A model generated the notes under the pieces. It searched no databases, was not told where the DNA came from, and worked only from the letters and a program-made list of their open reading frames with translations. Positions 52,369-62,010 of a stretch of DNA of 64,000 bases are shown here, in pieces. The DNA is taken from NCBI RefSeq assembly GCF_001189235.2, contig NZ_LFIP02000013.1, positions 1 through 64,000 of the forward strand, in the 5' to 3' direction. Position 1 is the first letter of the stretch. Each line of letters begins with the position of its first letter. The position numbers and the translations under genes are program-made. This stretch comes from Bradyrhizobium embrapense. Lineage in GTDB: Bacteria; Pseudomonadota; Alphaproteobacteria; Rhizobiales; Xanthobacteraceae.

Positions 52369-52962
52369 ATGAGGAATACCAAGATGCGATCCTATCCGCG
52401 TCGCGTCAACTTCGAGAGCGGGGACGTCGAGTTTCGGCTGATGGGGCCTGCCGACGAGGCCGCAGTCCTGAAATTTGCCAACGCGCTTGCCGTGCACGAC
52501 ATGCTGTTCCTGCCGCGGAATATCCGCGAGCCGAAGGTGCTCTCGGCGTGGATCAAGGAGATCGAGCGGGGCTCAATCGTCAGCCTGCTGGTGGTCAAGG
52601 ATGACTTGGTGGTGGGATGCGGCACGATCGTGCGGGACCTCATGTCATGGTCGGCCCATGTCGGCGAGATCAGGACCGTGATCTCCTCGCATGTGCGCGG
52701 CAGCGGCATCGGACGGGCACTGTCCAATGAGGCATTTGACCTCGCGCTGTCGATGAGCCTCGAGCGCCTGACCGTGCAGATGACATCCGACCAGACCCGC
52801 GCGATCGCGATTTTCGAAGCGCTCGGCTTCCGTGCCGAGGCGTTGCTGCGCGATCAGGTGAAAGACCTCAAGGGCGGGACACACGACATCGTCGTGCTTG
52901 GCGTCAACGTGGCGGATGTGCAGAAGCTCGAAGCGGGCGGATCGTCCGGAGCGATCGACTAG
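52369..52962 (+). CDS. GNAT family N-acetyltransferase
   Basis: A 197-residue acetyltransferase of the GNAT fold. VEFRLMGPADEAAVL opens the domain, RTVISSHVRGSGIGRAL is the acetyl-CoA-binding R-x-x-G-x-G/A motif (variant VRGSGIG), and QTRAIAIFEALGFRAEALL is the closing helix. Acceptor unknown. It is divergent from the acyl-CoA synthetase and precedes the DUF3100 operon on the same strand by 238 bases. Confidence 0.85.
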   Translation: MRNTKMRSYPRRVNFESGDVEFRLMGPADEAAVLKFANALAVHDMLFLPRNIREPKVLSAWIKEIERGSIVSLLVVKDDLVVGCGTIVRDLMSWSAHVGEIRTVISSHVRGSGIGRALSNEAFDLALSMSLERLTVQMTSDQTRAIAIFEALGFRAEALLRDQVKDLKGGTHDIVVLGVNVADVQKLEAGGSSGAID

Positions 52963-53200
52963 CACGGGGGCTTACCCGAGGAACGGCTTGGCCATCCTCG
53001 CGCCGCTCGTATCCATGACGGCAACGATCGTGGTCACACCGGCTTTCGCCCGGCCGATTTTCGTTCGGCCAGTGTTGCAAAAAATGCAACGGAAATGGGA
53101 TGCCACGATCATTGATGCAAGGCGCCTTCTCGCCGATGCTGCGCGGGCAAGTTGGTTCACCGCATTGCCTCGCAATCATCTTCTGGAGGTGTCCAGCACT

Positions 53201-54550
53201 ATGACGTCGACCTCTTCTCCTTCCGCAGACCTTCCTGCCCAGGCGGTCGATCCTGCGGCTCACGGCAGGCTTGCGCTATTCGTCGCCGTCCTCATCATCG
53301 TTGCCGTCGCCGAGACGATCGGGATCGTCCAGTTCCAGATCGGTCCGGGCAAGGTGCTGCTTCAGCCGATGGTATGGGCGCTGCTGATCGCGGCCGCGTG
53401 GGGCCTCGCGGCGCGTTTTCTGCCTGCTGCCATGCGGATCGGGCCCGGCCTGCAGACCTACGCGGGACAGCTGCTCAACGCAGGCCTGCTGCTCTTCGTG
53501 ATCAAGATGGCTTTCACGGTCGGCGGCGCGCTGCCGGAGGTGCAGAAGGCCGGCTGGGCGTTGATCTTCCAGGAGCTCGGGCACACCTTCGGCACGCTGA
53601 TGCTCGGCCTGCCGATCGCGCTCCTGCTCGGCGTCAAGCGCGAAGCGGTCGGCGCGACCTTCTCGATCGGCCGTGAAGGCAACATGGTGATCATCGGCGA
53701 GAAATACGGCATGAACTCCGCCGAGGGGCGCGGCGTGCTGGCCGAGTACATCACCGGCACCGTGCTCGGTGCGCTGTTCATCGCGCTGCTGGCCGGCTTC
53801 GTCGCTAGCCTGCACATCTTCGATCCGCGGTCGCTCGCGATGGGGGCGGGCGTCGGCTCGGGCAGCATGATGGCGGCCGCGATCGGCACCATCAACGGCC
53901 ACAACCCGCCCGAGATGGCGAAGGAACTGATTGCGATTGCCTCGGCGGCGAACCTGATGACCGCCGTCCTCGGCTTCTATTTCGCCCTGCTCTTCTCGCT
54001 GCCAGTGTGCTCCTGGCTGTATGACAGGCTGGAACCCGTGCTCGGTCGGTTCTCGACCTTCTCGTCGGGAGACCTCGGACCCTCCATCGCCAGTGCCGGC
54101 GAGACAAAGCATGGCACGTTCGGCTTCTCTGACTCGCTGCTCGCCTGGATCACCATCGCGGGCGGTGTCCTGATCGGCAATTCGCTTACCTACAGGGTGC
54201 CGCTGCTGCAATCGGGGGCGGGTCTGCTGATCGTGCTCGCAGTCGTGCTGCTGGTCGACGTGCTTGCCCGTCTGCTGCCGAAAGTGCCACACATCCTGAT
54301 CCTGGTCGCGGTCACCACTGTGCTTGGCATTCCCGGCCTGCTGCCGTTCTCCAACGCCATGATCGGCTCGGTCGACAAGTTGAACTTCCTCGCCTTCACG
54401 ACCCCCGTGCTGACGCTCGCCGGCTTCTCGGTTGCCAAGGATCTTCCGATCTTCAGGAGGCTGAGCTGGCGTATCGTGGTGGTCTCGCTGACGGCCGCCG
54501 CAGGCACGTTCCTCGGCGCGACGATGATCGCCGAATTCTTCCATCGCTAA
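53201..54550 (+). CDS. DUF3100 membrane transporter-like protein
   Basis: A 449-residue integral membrane protein with about 12 hydrophobic segments and DUF3100 features (GREGNMVIIGEKYGMN, GVGSGSMMAAAIGT). Genes of this family sit next to M20 peptidases or amidohydrolases in proteobacteria, as here, so it probably imports the amidohydrolase substrate. ATG 53201 was chosen because membrane homology starts there; the ribosome site TGGAGGT is 12 bases upstream. Confidence 0.75.
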   Translation: MTSTSSPSADLPAQAVDPAAHGRLALFVAVLIIVAVAETIGIVQFQIGPGKVLLQPMVWALLIAAAWGLAARFLPAAMRIGPGLQTYAGQLLNAGLLLFVIKMAFTVGGALPEVQKAGWALIFQELGHTFGTLMLGLPIALLLGVKREAVGATFSIGREGNMVIIGEKYGMNSAEGRGVLAEYITGTVLGALFIALLAGFVASLHIFDPRSLAMGAGVGSGSMMAAAIGTINGHNPPEMAKELIAIASAANLMTAVLGFYFALLFSLPVCSWLYDRLEPVLGRFSTFSSGDLGPSIASAGETKHGTFGFSDSLLAWITIAGGVLIGNSLTYRVPLLQSGAGLLIVLAVVLLVDVLARLLPKVPHILILVAVTTVLGIPGLLPFSNAMIGSVDKLNFLAFTTPVLTLAGFSVAKDLPIFRRLSWRIVVVSLTAAAGTFLGATMIAEFFHR

Positions 54551-54573
54551 CCAACGAACAGGTGGACCAACGC

Positions 54574-55743
54574 ATGTCAGAGAAGTTTGGAATCGCCGAC
54601 GATATCTGTGCCCGGATGCTGGATTGGCGTCATGACATCCACGCCAACCCCGAGACCGCGTTTCAGGAGCACCGCACCGCCCGGCTCGTGGCAGATGCGC
54701 TGATGGAGATGCAGATTCCGGTCCATCGCGGCCTCGGCGGCACTGGGGTGGTTGGAACGCTGAAGAACGGCGAAGGTCCGACGATCGCGCTGCGCGCCGA
54801 CATGGACGCGCTTGATCTTCAGGAACTCGGAGACCGCGCGCACAAGTCAACCCGTACCGGCAAGATGCACGGCTGTGGCCATGATGGCCACACCACAATG
54901 CTGCTCGGAGCTGCAGTCCAGCTCGCCCGTCACCGGCCGTTCCGCGGCACCGTCCATTTCGTTTTCCAGCCCGCCGAGGAGAATGAAGGCGGCGGCAAGA
55001 AGATGGTCGAGGAAGGGCTGTTCAAGTTGTTTCCGGCCGATGCGGTCTACGGGATGCACAATATTCCGAATATCCCGCGAGGAAAATTTGCGATCCGGAC
55101 CGGCATTGCGACTGCCTTCCTCGATACGTTCGAGATCGTCGTGACCGGGAGCGGATGCCATGCCGCGACACCGGAGAAGGGCATCGACTCGATCCTGGTG
55201 TCGGCCGATCTCGTCTCGGCGCTGCAAGGCATCGTGAGCCGCCGTATCGGCGCAATGGACGCCGCCGTCGTGAGCGTCACCCAGATCCATGGCGGCGACA
55301 CCTGGAACGTGGTACCTGAAATCGTCACATTGCGCGGCACGGTCAGAACGCTGGACGCCGGGATACAGGATCAGGTCGAGGCCGCCATGAAGCAGGTCTG
55401 CACCGGCGTGGCACAAACCCATGGCGCAAGGATCGATCTGCGCTACATGAGAGGCTATCCGGGCGTGATCAACACACCTGCCGAAACCGATGCCGCAGCC
55501 TCGGCCGCCGCGAATCTCGTCGGTGTCGAGCAGGTGCAAACCGACATCAAGCCGGCGATGGGATCGGAGGATTTCGCTTTCATGCTGCAGGAGCGTCCCG
55601 GCGCCTACATCTGCATCGGCGCGGGCGAGAGCGCCAACGATCCGCCGCTGCACAATCCGTATTACGATTTCAACGACGCCATCCTGCCGCTCGGCGCCGC
55701 CTATTGGGTCGAGCTCGTGAAGCAACAATTGCCCGCCGCCTGA
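54574..55743 (+). CDS. M20 family amidohydrolase
   Basis: A 389-residue metal-dependent amidohydrolase (hippurate/N-acyl-amino-acid hydrolase type). The di-metal ligands are in HGCGHDGHT and EENEGGGKKM, with MHN and GSEDFAFM late in the sequence; DMDAL holds the first metal-ligand region. It cleaves N-acyl amino acids or similar amides. Start ATG 54574 is preceded by AGGTGG. It is 23 bases after the DUF3100 stop and ends overlapping the serine ammonia-lyase start (TGATG). Confidence 0.9.
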   Translation: MSEKFGIADDICARMLDWRHDIHANPETAFQEHRTARLVADALMEMQIPVHRGLGGTGVVGTLKNGEGPTIALRADMDALDLQELGDRAHKSTRTGKMHGCGHDGHTTMLLGAAVQLARHRPFRGTVHFVFQPAEENEGGGKKMVEEGLFKLFPADAVYGMHNIPNIPRGKFAIRTGIATAFLDTFEIVVTGSGCHAATPEKGIDSILVSADLVSALQGIVSRRIGAMDAAVVSVTQIHGGDTWNVVPEIVTLRGTVRTLDAGIQDQVEAAMKQVCTGVAQTHGARIDLRYMRGYPGVINTPAETDAAASAAANLVGVEQVQTDIKPAMGSEDFAFMLQERPGAYICIGAGESANDPPLHNPYYDFNDAILPLGAAYWVELVKQQLPAA

Positions 55744-57140
55744 TGCTTTCGGTCTTCGACATCTTCAAGATCGGCATCGGCCCCTCGAGTTCGCATACGG
55801 TGGGGCCGATGCGCGCGGCCGGACAATTCGTCCGTGCGCTGGAGCGCGATGGCCTGCTTTCGAAGACGGTGCGGGTCAGTGCCGATCTCTACGGCTCGTT
55901 GGGCGCGACAGGGCGAGGGCATGCGACCGATCTCGGCGTGATCCTCGGCTTGCTCGGTGAAAAACCCGATACGATCGATCCGGCCGACGTAGCGCCGCAG
56001 CTTGCGGAGATCCGGCGTTCCGGCGAGTTGCGGCTGCTCAACCTTCACCCGATCCCGTTCCGGCGCGGGCGCGATATCATTTTCCAGCCTGACAGTGCGC
56101 TGCCGGAACACCCCAACGGAATTCGCCTTGTGGCGTTCGCGCCCGACGGCAGTCCGCTGGCGGAACGCTATTACTTCTCGATCGGCGGCGGTTTCGTGAT
56201 CGAGCGCGGCCTGGGCGATGCAGCCGGCGGTGCAGGCGGCGAGCTTCCGATTTGGCCGTATCCGTTCGGCACCGGCGCCGAGCTGGTCGCACGCGCGCAG
56301 TCGAGCGGCCGCTCGATCGCCGACATGGTGCTGGCGAATGAGTGCGTTCATCGCACAGACGCAGACGTCCGTGCCGGCCTCCTGAAGATCTGGGAGACGA
56401 TGAAGCAATGCGTCGACCGCGGCTTCGGCATCGACAACGCCGGCGCGGCCGAACCGTTGCCTGGGCCGCTGAACATTCGCCGTCGCGCACCGGCTCTCTA
56501 CCGCGAACTGTCGGCTCGCAACAGCGACACTGAGAGCGTCGATCCGCTGGCGGCGATGGATTGGGTCAACGCCTTCGCAATGGCGGTGAATGAGGAGAAT
56601 GCGGCGCGCGGACGGATCGTGACTGCGCCGACCAACGGCGCCGCCGGCGTGATCCCGGCGGTGCTGCACTACTACGTCAAGTTCTGTCCGGGCGCGACCG
56701 ACGACGGCGTCGTGACTTTCCTGCTCACCGCGGCTGCGATCGGCATGCTCTACAAGGCGAATGCCTCGATCTCCGGGGCGGAAGTTGGCTGTCAGGGCGA
56801 GGTCGGCGTTGCCTGCTCGATGGCTGCAGGCGGCCTGACGGCCGTGCTCGGCGGTGTGCCGGCCCAGGTCGAGAACGCTGCCGAGATCGGGATGGAGCAC
56901 AACCTCGGGCTCACTTGCGATCCCGTTGGAGGCCTGGTGCAGATCCCTTGCATCGAGCGTAATGCAATGGGCGCGGTCAAGGCCATCAACGCCGCCCGAA
57001 TGGCGCTGCGTGGCGACGGCAAGCACTATGTCTCGCTTGACGCCGTCATCAAGACGATGCTGCAGACCGGCGAGGACATGAAGTCCAAATACAAGGAGAC
57101 GTCGTTGGGTGGGCTCGCGGTCAACGTCGTGGAATGCTGA
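55743..57140 (+). CDS. sdaA: L-serine ammonia-lyase
   Basis: A single-chain, iron-sulfur L-serine dehydratase of 465 residues. FKIGIGPSSSHTVGPMRAA is the N-terminal SDH beta-domain signature, and TAPTNGAAGVIPAVL, CQGEVGVACSMAAGG and CDPVGGLVQIPC carry the [4Fe-4S]-binding cysteines of the alpha domain. It converts serine to pyruvate and ammonia. The TGATG overlap with the amidohydrolase suggests that serine is released by that enzyme. The AraC-type regulator downstream probably controls the group. Confidence 0.93.
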   Translation: MLSVFDIFKIGIGPSSSHTVGPMRAAGQFVRALERDGLLSKTVRVSADLYGSLGATGRGHATDLGVILGLLGEKPDTIDPADVAPQLAEIRRSGELRLLNLHPIPFRRGRDIIFQPDSALPEHPNGIRLVAFAPDGSPLAERYYFSIGGGFVIERGLGDAAGGAGGELPIWPYPFGTGAELVARAQSSGRSIADMVLANECVHRTDADVRAGLLKIWETMKQCVDRGFGIDNAGAAEPLPGPLNIRRRAPALYRELSARNSDTESVDPLAAMDWVNAFAMAVNEENAARGRIVTAPTNGAAGVIPAVLHYYVKFCPGATDDGVVTFLLTAAAIGMLYKANASISGAEVGCQGEVGVACSMAAGGLTAVLGGVPAQVENAAEIGMEHNLGLTCDPVGGLVQIPCIERNAMGAVKAINAARMALRGDGKHYVSLDAVIKTMLQTGEDMKSKYKETSLGGLAVNVVEC

Positions 57141-57309
57141 CCAGGAGCACGGCAGCAGGCGAGACACCTCGAGAACGAATTCGGCATTCCTGGATGCGAC
57201 CCGCGTACGCGCTGCCCAAGGCTGGGGATAGGCGGAGCCGGCCGGCTGCCGCCAACATTGCGAATGATTTTGATTTGAGCAAGACTTTAGGCCCAGGAGG
57301 AAGACGACC

Positions 57310-58383
57310 ATGAGCGCTGGAAGGCGCCTGCGAGACGCCGTGCCGGACTGTCAATTGCCGCCGGATTTCGACCAGCATGTATATTCGGCGCAGTTGATTG
57401 CTGCCATCATCGCCGAGCTCGGCAAGCAACAGGTTCGGTCATCCGTGGCGCTGGCGGGCACCGGCTTGACCGAGGACCAGCTCGAAGCTCACACGACGCG
57501 TATCTCGTACCGGCAGATCGACATCGTGGTTCGCAATGCATTACGGCTGTCGAACGAACCGACCGTTGCACTCCATGCCGGGCAGCGCATGCGGGTGACG
57601 GCGCACGGAATGTACGGATATGCGCTGCTGAGCAGCGCGACCTATGACGATGCGCGGGAATTCGCCAATCGATACCTTCGGGTCGTCGGCCCGCTGTGCG
57701 ATGCGAAATACTCCTATGACGGCGCGGTGGTCGTCTGTGCGTTCGAGCCGTTGCACTGGCCGAATCCGACACAGGACGTGCATCGCTTCGCGGCAGAGTT
57801 CGCCCTGTCGTCGCATTTGACGACGATGAAGGACCTGGCGGGCGAGTCTTTCCGCTTCTCACAGATTTCGCTAGCCTATGGCGAACCGGCGCATGCCGGC
57901 GCCTACCAGCTCATCTTTGACTGCCCGGTCCTGTTTCGCCAGCGCGGCAACGAGTACAGGTACCAGCTGTCGCAGGCCGATGGGCCGGTGGCGCTGGCGG
58001 ATTCCCGCACCCACGGCATGGCGCGCGAGATGTGCGAGCAGGTGTTGTCCGAGGTCAATCATGCGGGGGGGATCGCTGCCGATGTCAGGCGGGTCCTGAT
58101 CGAGCAGCCCGGCAGGTATCCGAACATCGAGGCGATCGCCGAGAGGCTTTCGATGCATCCTCGCGCGCTGCGGCGGAAGCTCGAATCGGAAGATACATCG
58201 TATCGTGAGCTGCTCGCCGAGGTGCGGACGCGGCTTGCGATCGAATATCTGCGCAAGACCGCGATGACCAACGAGGAGATCGCGAACCGGCTGGGCTATA
58301 GCGACGCCGCCAACTTCCGGCATGCCTTCATCCGCTGGACCGGCAAGAGCCCATCCGATTTCCGGGTCTCTTCGCCGAAGTGA
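57310..58383 (+). CDS. AraC-family regulator 1 (arabinose-binding-like N-terminus)
   Basis: A 357-residue regulator. The N-terminal two thirds (PF12625-like) has HTTRISYRQIDIVVRNALRL and HGMYGYALLSSATY; the C-terminal AraC domain has two HTH motifs (LSMHPRALRRKLESEDTSYR and EEIANRLGYSDAANFRHAF). ATG 57310 follows AGGAGG. It shares long identical blocks with the regulators at 62011 and 63410. A role in regulating the upstream serine/amidohydrolase operon is inferred from position. Confidence 0.9.
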   Translation: MSAGRRLRDAVPDCQLPPDFDQHVYSAQLIAAIIAELGKQQVRSSVALAGTGLTEDQLEAHTTRISYRQIDIVVRNALRLSNEPTVALHAGQRMRVTAHGMYGYALLSSATYDDAREFANRYLRVVGPLCDAKYSYDGAVVVCAFEPLHWPNPTQDVHRFAAEFALSSHLTTMKDLAGESFRFSQISLAYGEPAHAGAYQLIFDCPVLFRQRGNEYRYQLSQADGPVALADSRTHGMAREMCEQVLSEVNHAGGIAADVRRVLIEQPGRYPNIEAIAERLSMHPRALRRKLESEDTSYRELLAEVRTRLAIEYLRKTAMTNEEIANRLGYSDAANFRHAFIRWTGKSPSDFRVSSPK

Positions 58384-58433
58384 AGGCAAAGCGGGCAGGA
58401 CGACGCTCCGTTTGACCGCTCGTCATACAGCGC

Positions 58434-58470
58434 TGTCCATAAGTCACCTCCGAACCGGCCTCGTCGAACC
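58434..58470 (+). repeat. 37-bp element, copy A
   Basis: Begins TGTCCATAAGTCACC, ends CGTCGAACC. Shares TGTCC, TCACC, a GAACC end and spacing with copies at 63137 and 63279. Lies 51 bases after the AraC 1 stop. The remaining 335 bases between AraC 1 and the CaiB-type gene hold only this and a terminator; no gene was found. Confidence 0.6.
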
Positions 58471-58639
58471 TCCTCGCGGGCGAACTCCATGCATAGATTG
58501 GTCTTCGACAGTAAGCGCGATGGCTGATCAAGGAGTAGGGACGCGTCGGGCGCTGGTCTTTTCTGCTCGGGGGCGCCCTCCGAACCTCAGCTGCGCCGCA
58601 CGCCGCTGTGGTGCCCCCCGGTTCGGGCGCCTCGAGACT

Positions 58640-58673
58640 GGCCGCGCATCTCACCCGAGGGCGCGGCCTTTTT
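58640..58673 (+). terminator. Terminator between AraC 1 and the CaiB-type gene
   Basis: GGCCGCGC (58640-58647) pairs with GCGCGGCC (58661-58668) over a 13-base loop, followed by TTTTT. It ends plus-strand transcription from AraC 1. Confidence 0.85.
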
Positions 58674-58718
58674 CGTGCGCGCGATGGAGGCGGCAGGCGC
58701 CGCCTCGCCGTCAGCGGA

Positions 58719-59918
58719 TCAGGCCAGGGTCTTGCTTTCGCGCATACCGGCGATGGTCGCGTCATCGTAACCGGCCTCGCGCAAGATCTGCGTGCTGTGC
58801 TCGCCGACCGCGGGCGCCTTGCGCGGCTTCACCTTGGTCGCGCCGTCGACAAAGAACGGACTGTCGATGGTCAGCATCTCGTCGTTCTCGAACGGCACCA
58901 GCACGCCGGCCGACAGCATCTGCCGGTCGGCGGACAGGTCGCCCATCTCGGCGACGCACTCGAACACGATACCGACTTCGTCGAGGCGCGCCCGCCATTC
59001 GTCCCGGTCCCGTGTCGCGAAGGCCGCGTCGAACAGGGCGATCAGTTCTGCGGAACGGGCGAAGCGATCGGCCTGCTTGGCAAAGCGAGGATTAGTGAGC
59101 AGGTCATCGAGGCCCAGGCATTTCACGACGGTCGGAAAGTCGCGCTGCTCGTTGACGATCGCCAGCAGCAGCCATCGGCCGTCGCGGCAGCGGTAGTAGC
59201 AGCCAAGCGCATTGAACAGATTCTTGCGCGGCGGCCGCGGCGTGAACGTCGCCCCGCACAGCGCCGCCTGCGCCATGATGCCGTTCGACCAGACGCCGTT
59301 GGCGAGCAGGGACGAGCCGACCTGGGTGCCGCGGCCGGTGCGCTCGCGCTGATACAGCGCCACCGCGATGGCTGCGAACAGCGAGACGCCCGACGGGTGA
59401 TCGCCCATGCCGGCGAGCGCCCGCGCCGGCGGCGTGCTGGCGTCGCTCCGCACCATGTCCATCAGGCCTGAACGCGCCCAGTAGGCCGTGACGTCGAAGC
59501 CCGGCTTTCCCGCCTCGTCGCCGGTCTCACCGTAGCCGGTGAAGGATGCGTAGATCAGTCGATCATTCGCCGCGGCAAGTCGCTCGTAGCTGATCGCGAG
59601 CTTCCTGCGGACGGCGAGCGGATAATTGGTGATGAAGACATCGGCGGTGGAGGCCAGACGATGCAGCACCGCCTGGCCCTCCGGCTTCGATAGATCGAGC
59701 GCAAGGCCGCGCTTGTTGCGGTTGTCGAGCAACCAGCCATAGGGCTGGTCGGATCTCGGCATGCCCGGCAGCTTCGGCACCTGACGGAACGCGTCCCCTG
59801 CGCCGGGCGGTTCGATCTTGATCACGTCGGCGCCGAAGTCTCCCAACAGTGTCGCCGCGGTTGGCGCGGCGATGAAGCTGCCGCAGTCGATGACCTTCAA
59901 ACCTTGGAAGATGCTCAT
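58719..59918 (-). CDS. CaiB/BaiF family CoA-transferase
   Basis: A 399-residue class III CoA-transferase. IDCGSFIAAPTAATLLGDFG and DVIKIEPPGAGD form the N-terminal CoA-binding fold, and LDLSKPEGQAVL is a strongly conserved element. It would move CoA between acids, an alternative to the ATP-dependent ligase at 50564. Next to a 3-hydroxyacyl-CoA dehydrogenase and an acetoacetate decarboxylase on the same strand, it suggests a carnitine- or beta-hydroxy-acid degradation route. Confidence 0.9.
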   Translation of the reverse strand: MSIFQGLKVIDCGSFIAAPTAATLLGDFGADVIKIEPPGAGDAFRQVPKLPGMPRSDQPYGWLLDNRNKRGLALDLSKPEGQAVLHRLASTADVFITNYPLAVRRKLAISYERLAAANDRLIYASFTGYGETGDEAGKPGFDVTAYWARSGLMDMVRSDASTPPARALAGMGDHPSGVSLFAAIAVALYQRERTGRGTQVGSSLLANGVWSNGIMAQAALCGATFTPRPPRKNLFNALGCYYRCRDGRWLLLAIVNEQRDFPTVVKCLGLDDLLTNPRFAKQADRFARSAELIALFDAAFATRDRDEWRARLDEVGIVFECVAEMGDLSADRQMLSAGVLVPFENDEMLTIDSPFFVDGATKVKPRKAPAVGEHSTQILREAGYDDATIAGMRESKTLA

Positions 59919-60019
59919 GTGAGTCCGTCTCCGCTTGATGCCCGAGGATCGCCGCAGGCGCGTCTGGGTTCTGAAAGATGGCGACCGCCTGTGGCTGCGC
60001 GCGTGCAGCCGCGAGCCGA

Positions 60020-60994
60020 CTAGGTCCGATCCCCGCCGTTGCGTGCCGCCAGCACGTGCAACAGGGCCACCTGCGTGTCGTCGCGGTCACGCTCCATCCG
60101 CGGGATCGGTGTCTTGCCGAAAGACGCCGCAGCCTGGTCGATGATCTTGCGCTGTAGCGCCTCGTCGAGATCGACCTGCGGGATCACCTTGAACGACGCG
60201 GCCATGTTCTTGCCGAGGTGCTGGAAGAACGATTCGAGCCCCTTCGGTCCGCCGCCCATGTGGAACGAGCTGAACGGCCCGTTGACAGCCCAGCGCAGTC
60301 CGATAGAGCTGGTGACGATGTCGTCGAGCTCGTCGACCGTGACGACACCTTCCTGCACGAGATAGCAAGCCTCGCGCATGATCGCGCGCTGCAGCCGGTT
60401 GGCGACAAAGCCCTGAATCTCCTTCTTGAGCACGCGCGGCACCTTGCCGAGCGCCTCGTAGAAGGCCACGGCATCGGCGGTGGCCTGCGGATCGGTTTGT
60501 TCGCCGGGAACGACCTCGACGAGCGGGATCAGATGCGGCGGGTTGAAGGGATGGCCAACCAGCAGCCGGCTCGCATCCTTCATCTCTCGCCCCTGCTCGG
60601 TGGCCGGCCGCGCCGAGCTCGACGACAATAGCAACGCATGCTTCGGTGCCGCCGCCTCGATCTGCGCCCAGAGCTGCTGTTTCCATTCGGGCTTCTCCGG
60701 ACCGTTCTCCTGCACGAGGTCGGCACCGGCGACGGCGCGCGCGAGGTCCGGCTCGAAGCGCAGGTTGCGTTCCAACCCCTCGTGCGGCAGGCCGAGCTTC
60801 AGCAATGTCGGCGCGATCTTGATCAGGGCATCCCTGACCGTGGCCTCGATGCCGGGTTGCGGATCGTTGATCACGACATTGAGCCCGTGCGCGAGAAGCA
60901 GCGCTGCCCAGGAGGAGCCGATGACACCGGCGCCGATGACGCACACATTGCGATAGCGGTTGAGCACCGCGACGCGATCTGCGGATAATGGCAT
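60020..60994 (-). CDS. 3-hydroxyacyl-CoA dehydrogenase (carnitine-dehydrogenase-like)
   Basis: A 324-residue NAD-dependent dehydrogenase. VCVIGAGVIGSSWAA is the NAD site with an intact GxGxxG. LVQENGPEKPEWK, GHPFNPPHLIPLVEVVPG and VANRLQRAIMREACYLV match the catalytic region with its conserved His. Its length and VQEGVVTVDELDDI fit carnitine 3-dehydrogenase and related beta-hydroxy acid dehydrogenases. It is 22 bases from the acetoacetate decarboxylase gene and so in its operon. Intact counterpart of the pseudogene at 48941. Confidence 0.9.
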   Translation of the reverse strand: MPLSADRVAVLNRYRNVCVIGAGVIGSSWAALLLAHGLNVVINDPQPGIEATVRDALIKIAPTLLKLGLPHEGLERNLRFEPDLARAVAGADLVQENGPEKPEWKQQLWAQIEAAAPKHALLLSSSSARPATEQGREMKDASRLLVGHPFNPPHLIPLVEVVPGEQTDPQATADAVAFYEALGKVPRVLKKEIQGFVANRLQRAIMREACYLVQEGVVTVDELDDIVTSSIGLRWAVNGPFSSFHMGGGPKGLESFFQHLGKNMAASFKVIPQVDLDEALQRKIIDQAAASFGKTPIPRMERDRDDTQVALLHVLAARNGGDRT

Positions 60995-61015
60995 GGCTTT
61001 CTCCGAGGTGGCCGC

Positions 61016-61774
61016 TTATCGCGGCTGATCGAGATAGTTGTGGCAGCGCTTGGCGCGGGACAGCGTCAAGTCGGTCATGATGTGGCTGCACGCGACGATC
61101 TCGCGCACCGGAAAGTCGGCCATCGGGGCCAATGCATGGGCGAACAGCTCCAGACGAGCCGGGCCGGTCCAGGCACCCTTGACGGTGATGTCGGTGATCT
61201 CGGAGCGCAACAGTTCGCAGATGCGCGGCTCGCCCGCCGGCTTCGGACTGTCATAGGTCCACAGGATCTTCAGCATGAAGGTCGGTACGCAGATTTCCGC
61301 CTTTGCCTTTTCGAGATCCAGCGCACGGTGCTTGTAACCCATCGTCGCAGTGGCCACGCGCAAGCTGCCGTAATCCATCGTGCCGACCAGCGTGTCGGAA
61401 TCGACGTAGAGCTTCGGCTTGCCGATCACCTTGGGATAGCCGCTGATTTCGCGGCCCGACGCCAGCGCCGGCAGATTGTCGAGGTACATCGCGTGAAGGT
61501 ACTCGCCCTTCTCGTCGCCGTAGCGAACCTGGACGGCCTGACCGCATTCGGTGTAGTCGCCGAGACCGGAGGTGTCGGGCATTCGCATGATCTCCCAGCG
61601 CACCAGCGGATCATCGATCTCCAGCGGCTCGGGAACGACGGCGCGCAACGCCTCGATGTCGGTGCGATACAGGATGTTGAGGTATTCGCGGTTGTTGAAG
61701 CGAAACGGTCCGCGGGGAAATGCCGGGGCGCCGATTGGCGTCGTCAGCTGCTTGAGAACGTCTTCCCGTCGCAT
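61016..61774 (-). CDS. Acetoacetate decarboxylase family protein
   Basis: A 252-residue protein of the ADC family. GYPKVIGKPKLYVD includes the Schiff-base lysine region, and AMYLDNLPALASGREI precedes it as in characterised enzymes. True decarboxylases convert acetoacetate to acetone; some family members act on other keto acids. It begins the minus-strand operon with the dehydrogenase (22 bases) and then the CoA-transferase. Confidence 0.88.
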   Translation of the reverse strand: MRREDVLKQLTTPIGAPAFPRGPFRFNNREYLNILYRTDIEALRAVVPEPLEIDDPLVRWEIMRMPDTSGLGDYTECGQAVQVRYGDEKGEYLHAMYLDNLPALASGREISGYPKVIGKPKLYVDSDTLVGTMDYGSLRVATATMGYKHRALDLEKAKAEICVPTFMLKILWTYDSPKPAGEPRICELLRSEITDITVKGAWTGPARLELFAHALAPMADFPVREIVACSHIMTDLTLSRAKRCHNYLDQPR

Positions 61775-62010
61775 CCGCTCCTCCCTTGATAGCTTGTCGT
61801 GGCCTGTGTGGGGCCTCCGGCTCCGTGCCGGTTGTCGAGCAAGGCATCGCGAGCCTAGCGATCTCGGCCAGCGGAGAAAGGTGCGATTGGACCGCCGACC
61901 GGGTGACTTCCGGACGCGGATTGCGGCGCGCGCCGCGCGCGGATACGCGATTATTGCGTCGCGTGCGGGATCGGGCTTACGTTGGAGCGATCATCAATCG
62001 TGGAGCAGGA

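Noticed and set aside
53276..54898. Minus-strand frame of 540 codons opposite DUF3100
   Set aside because: His/Arg/Glu-rich shadow of a membrane protein gene; no motif.
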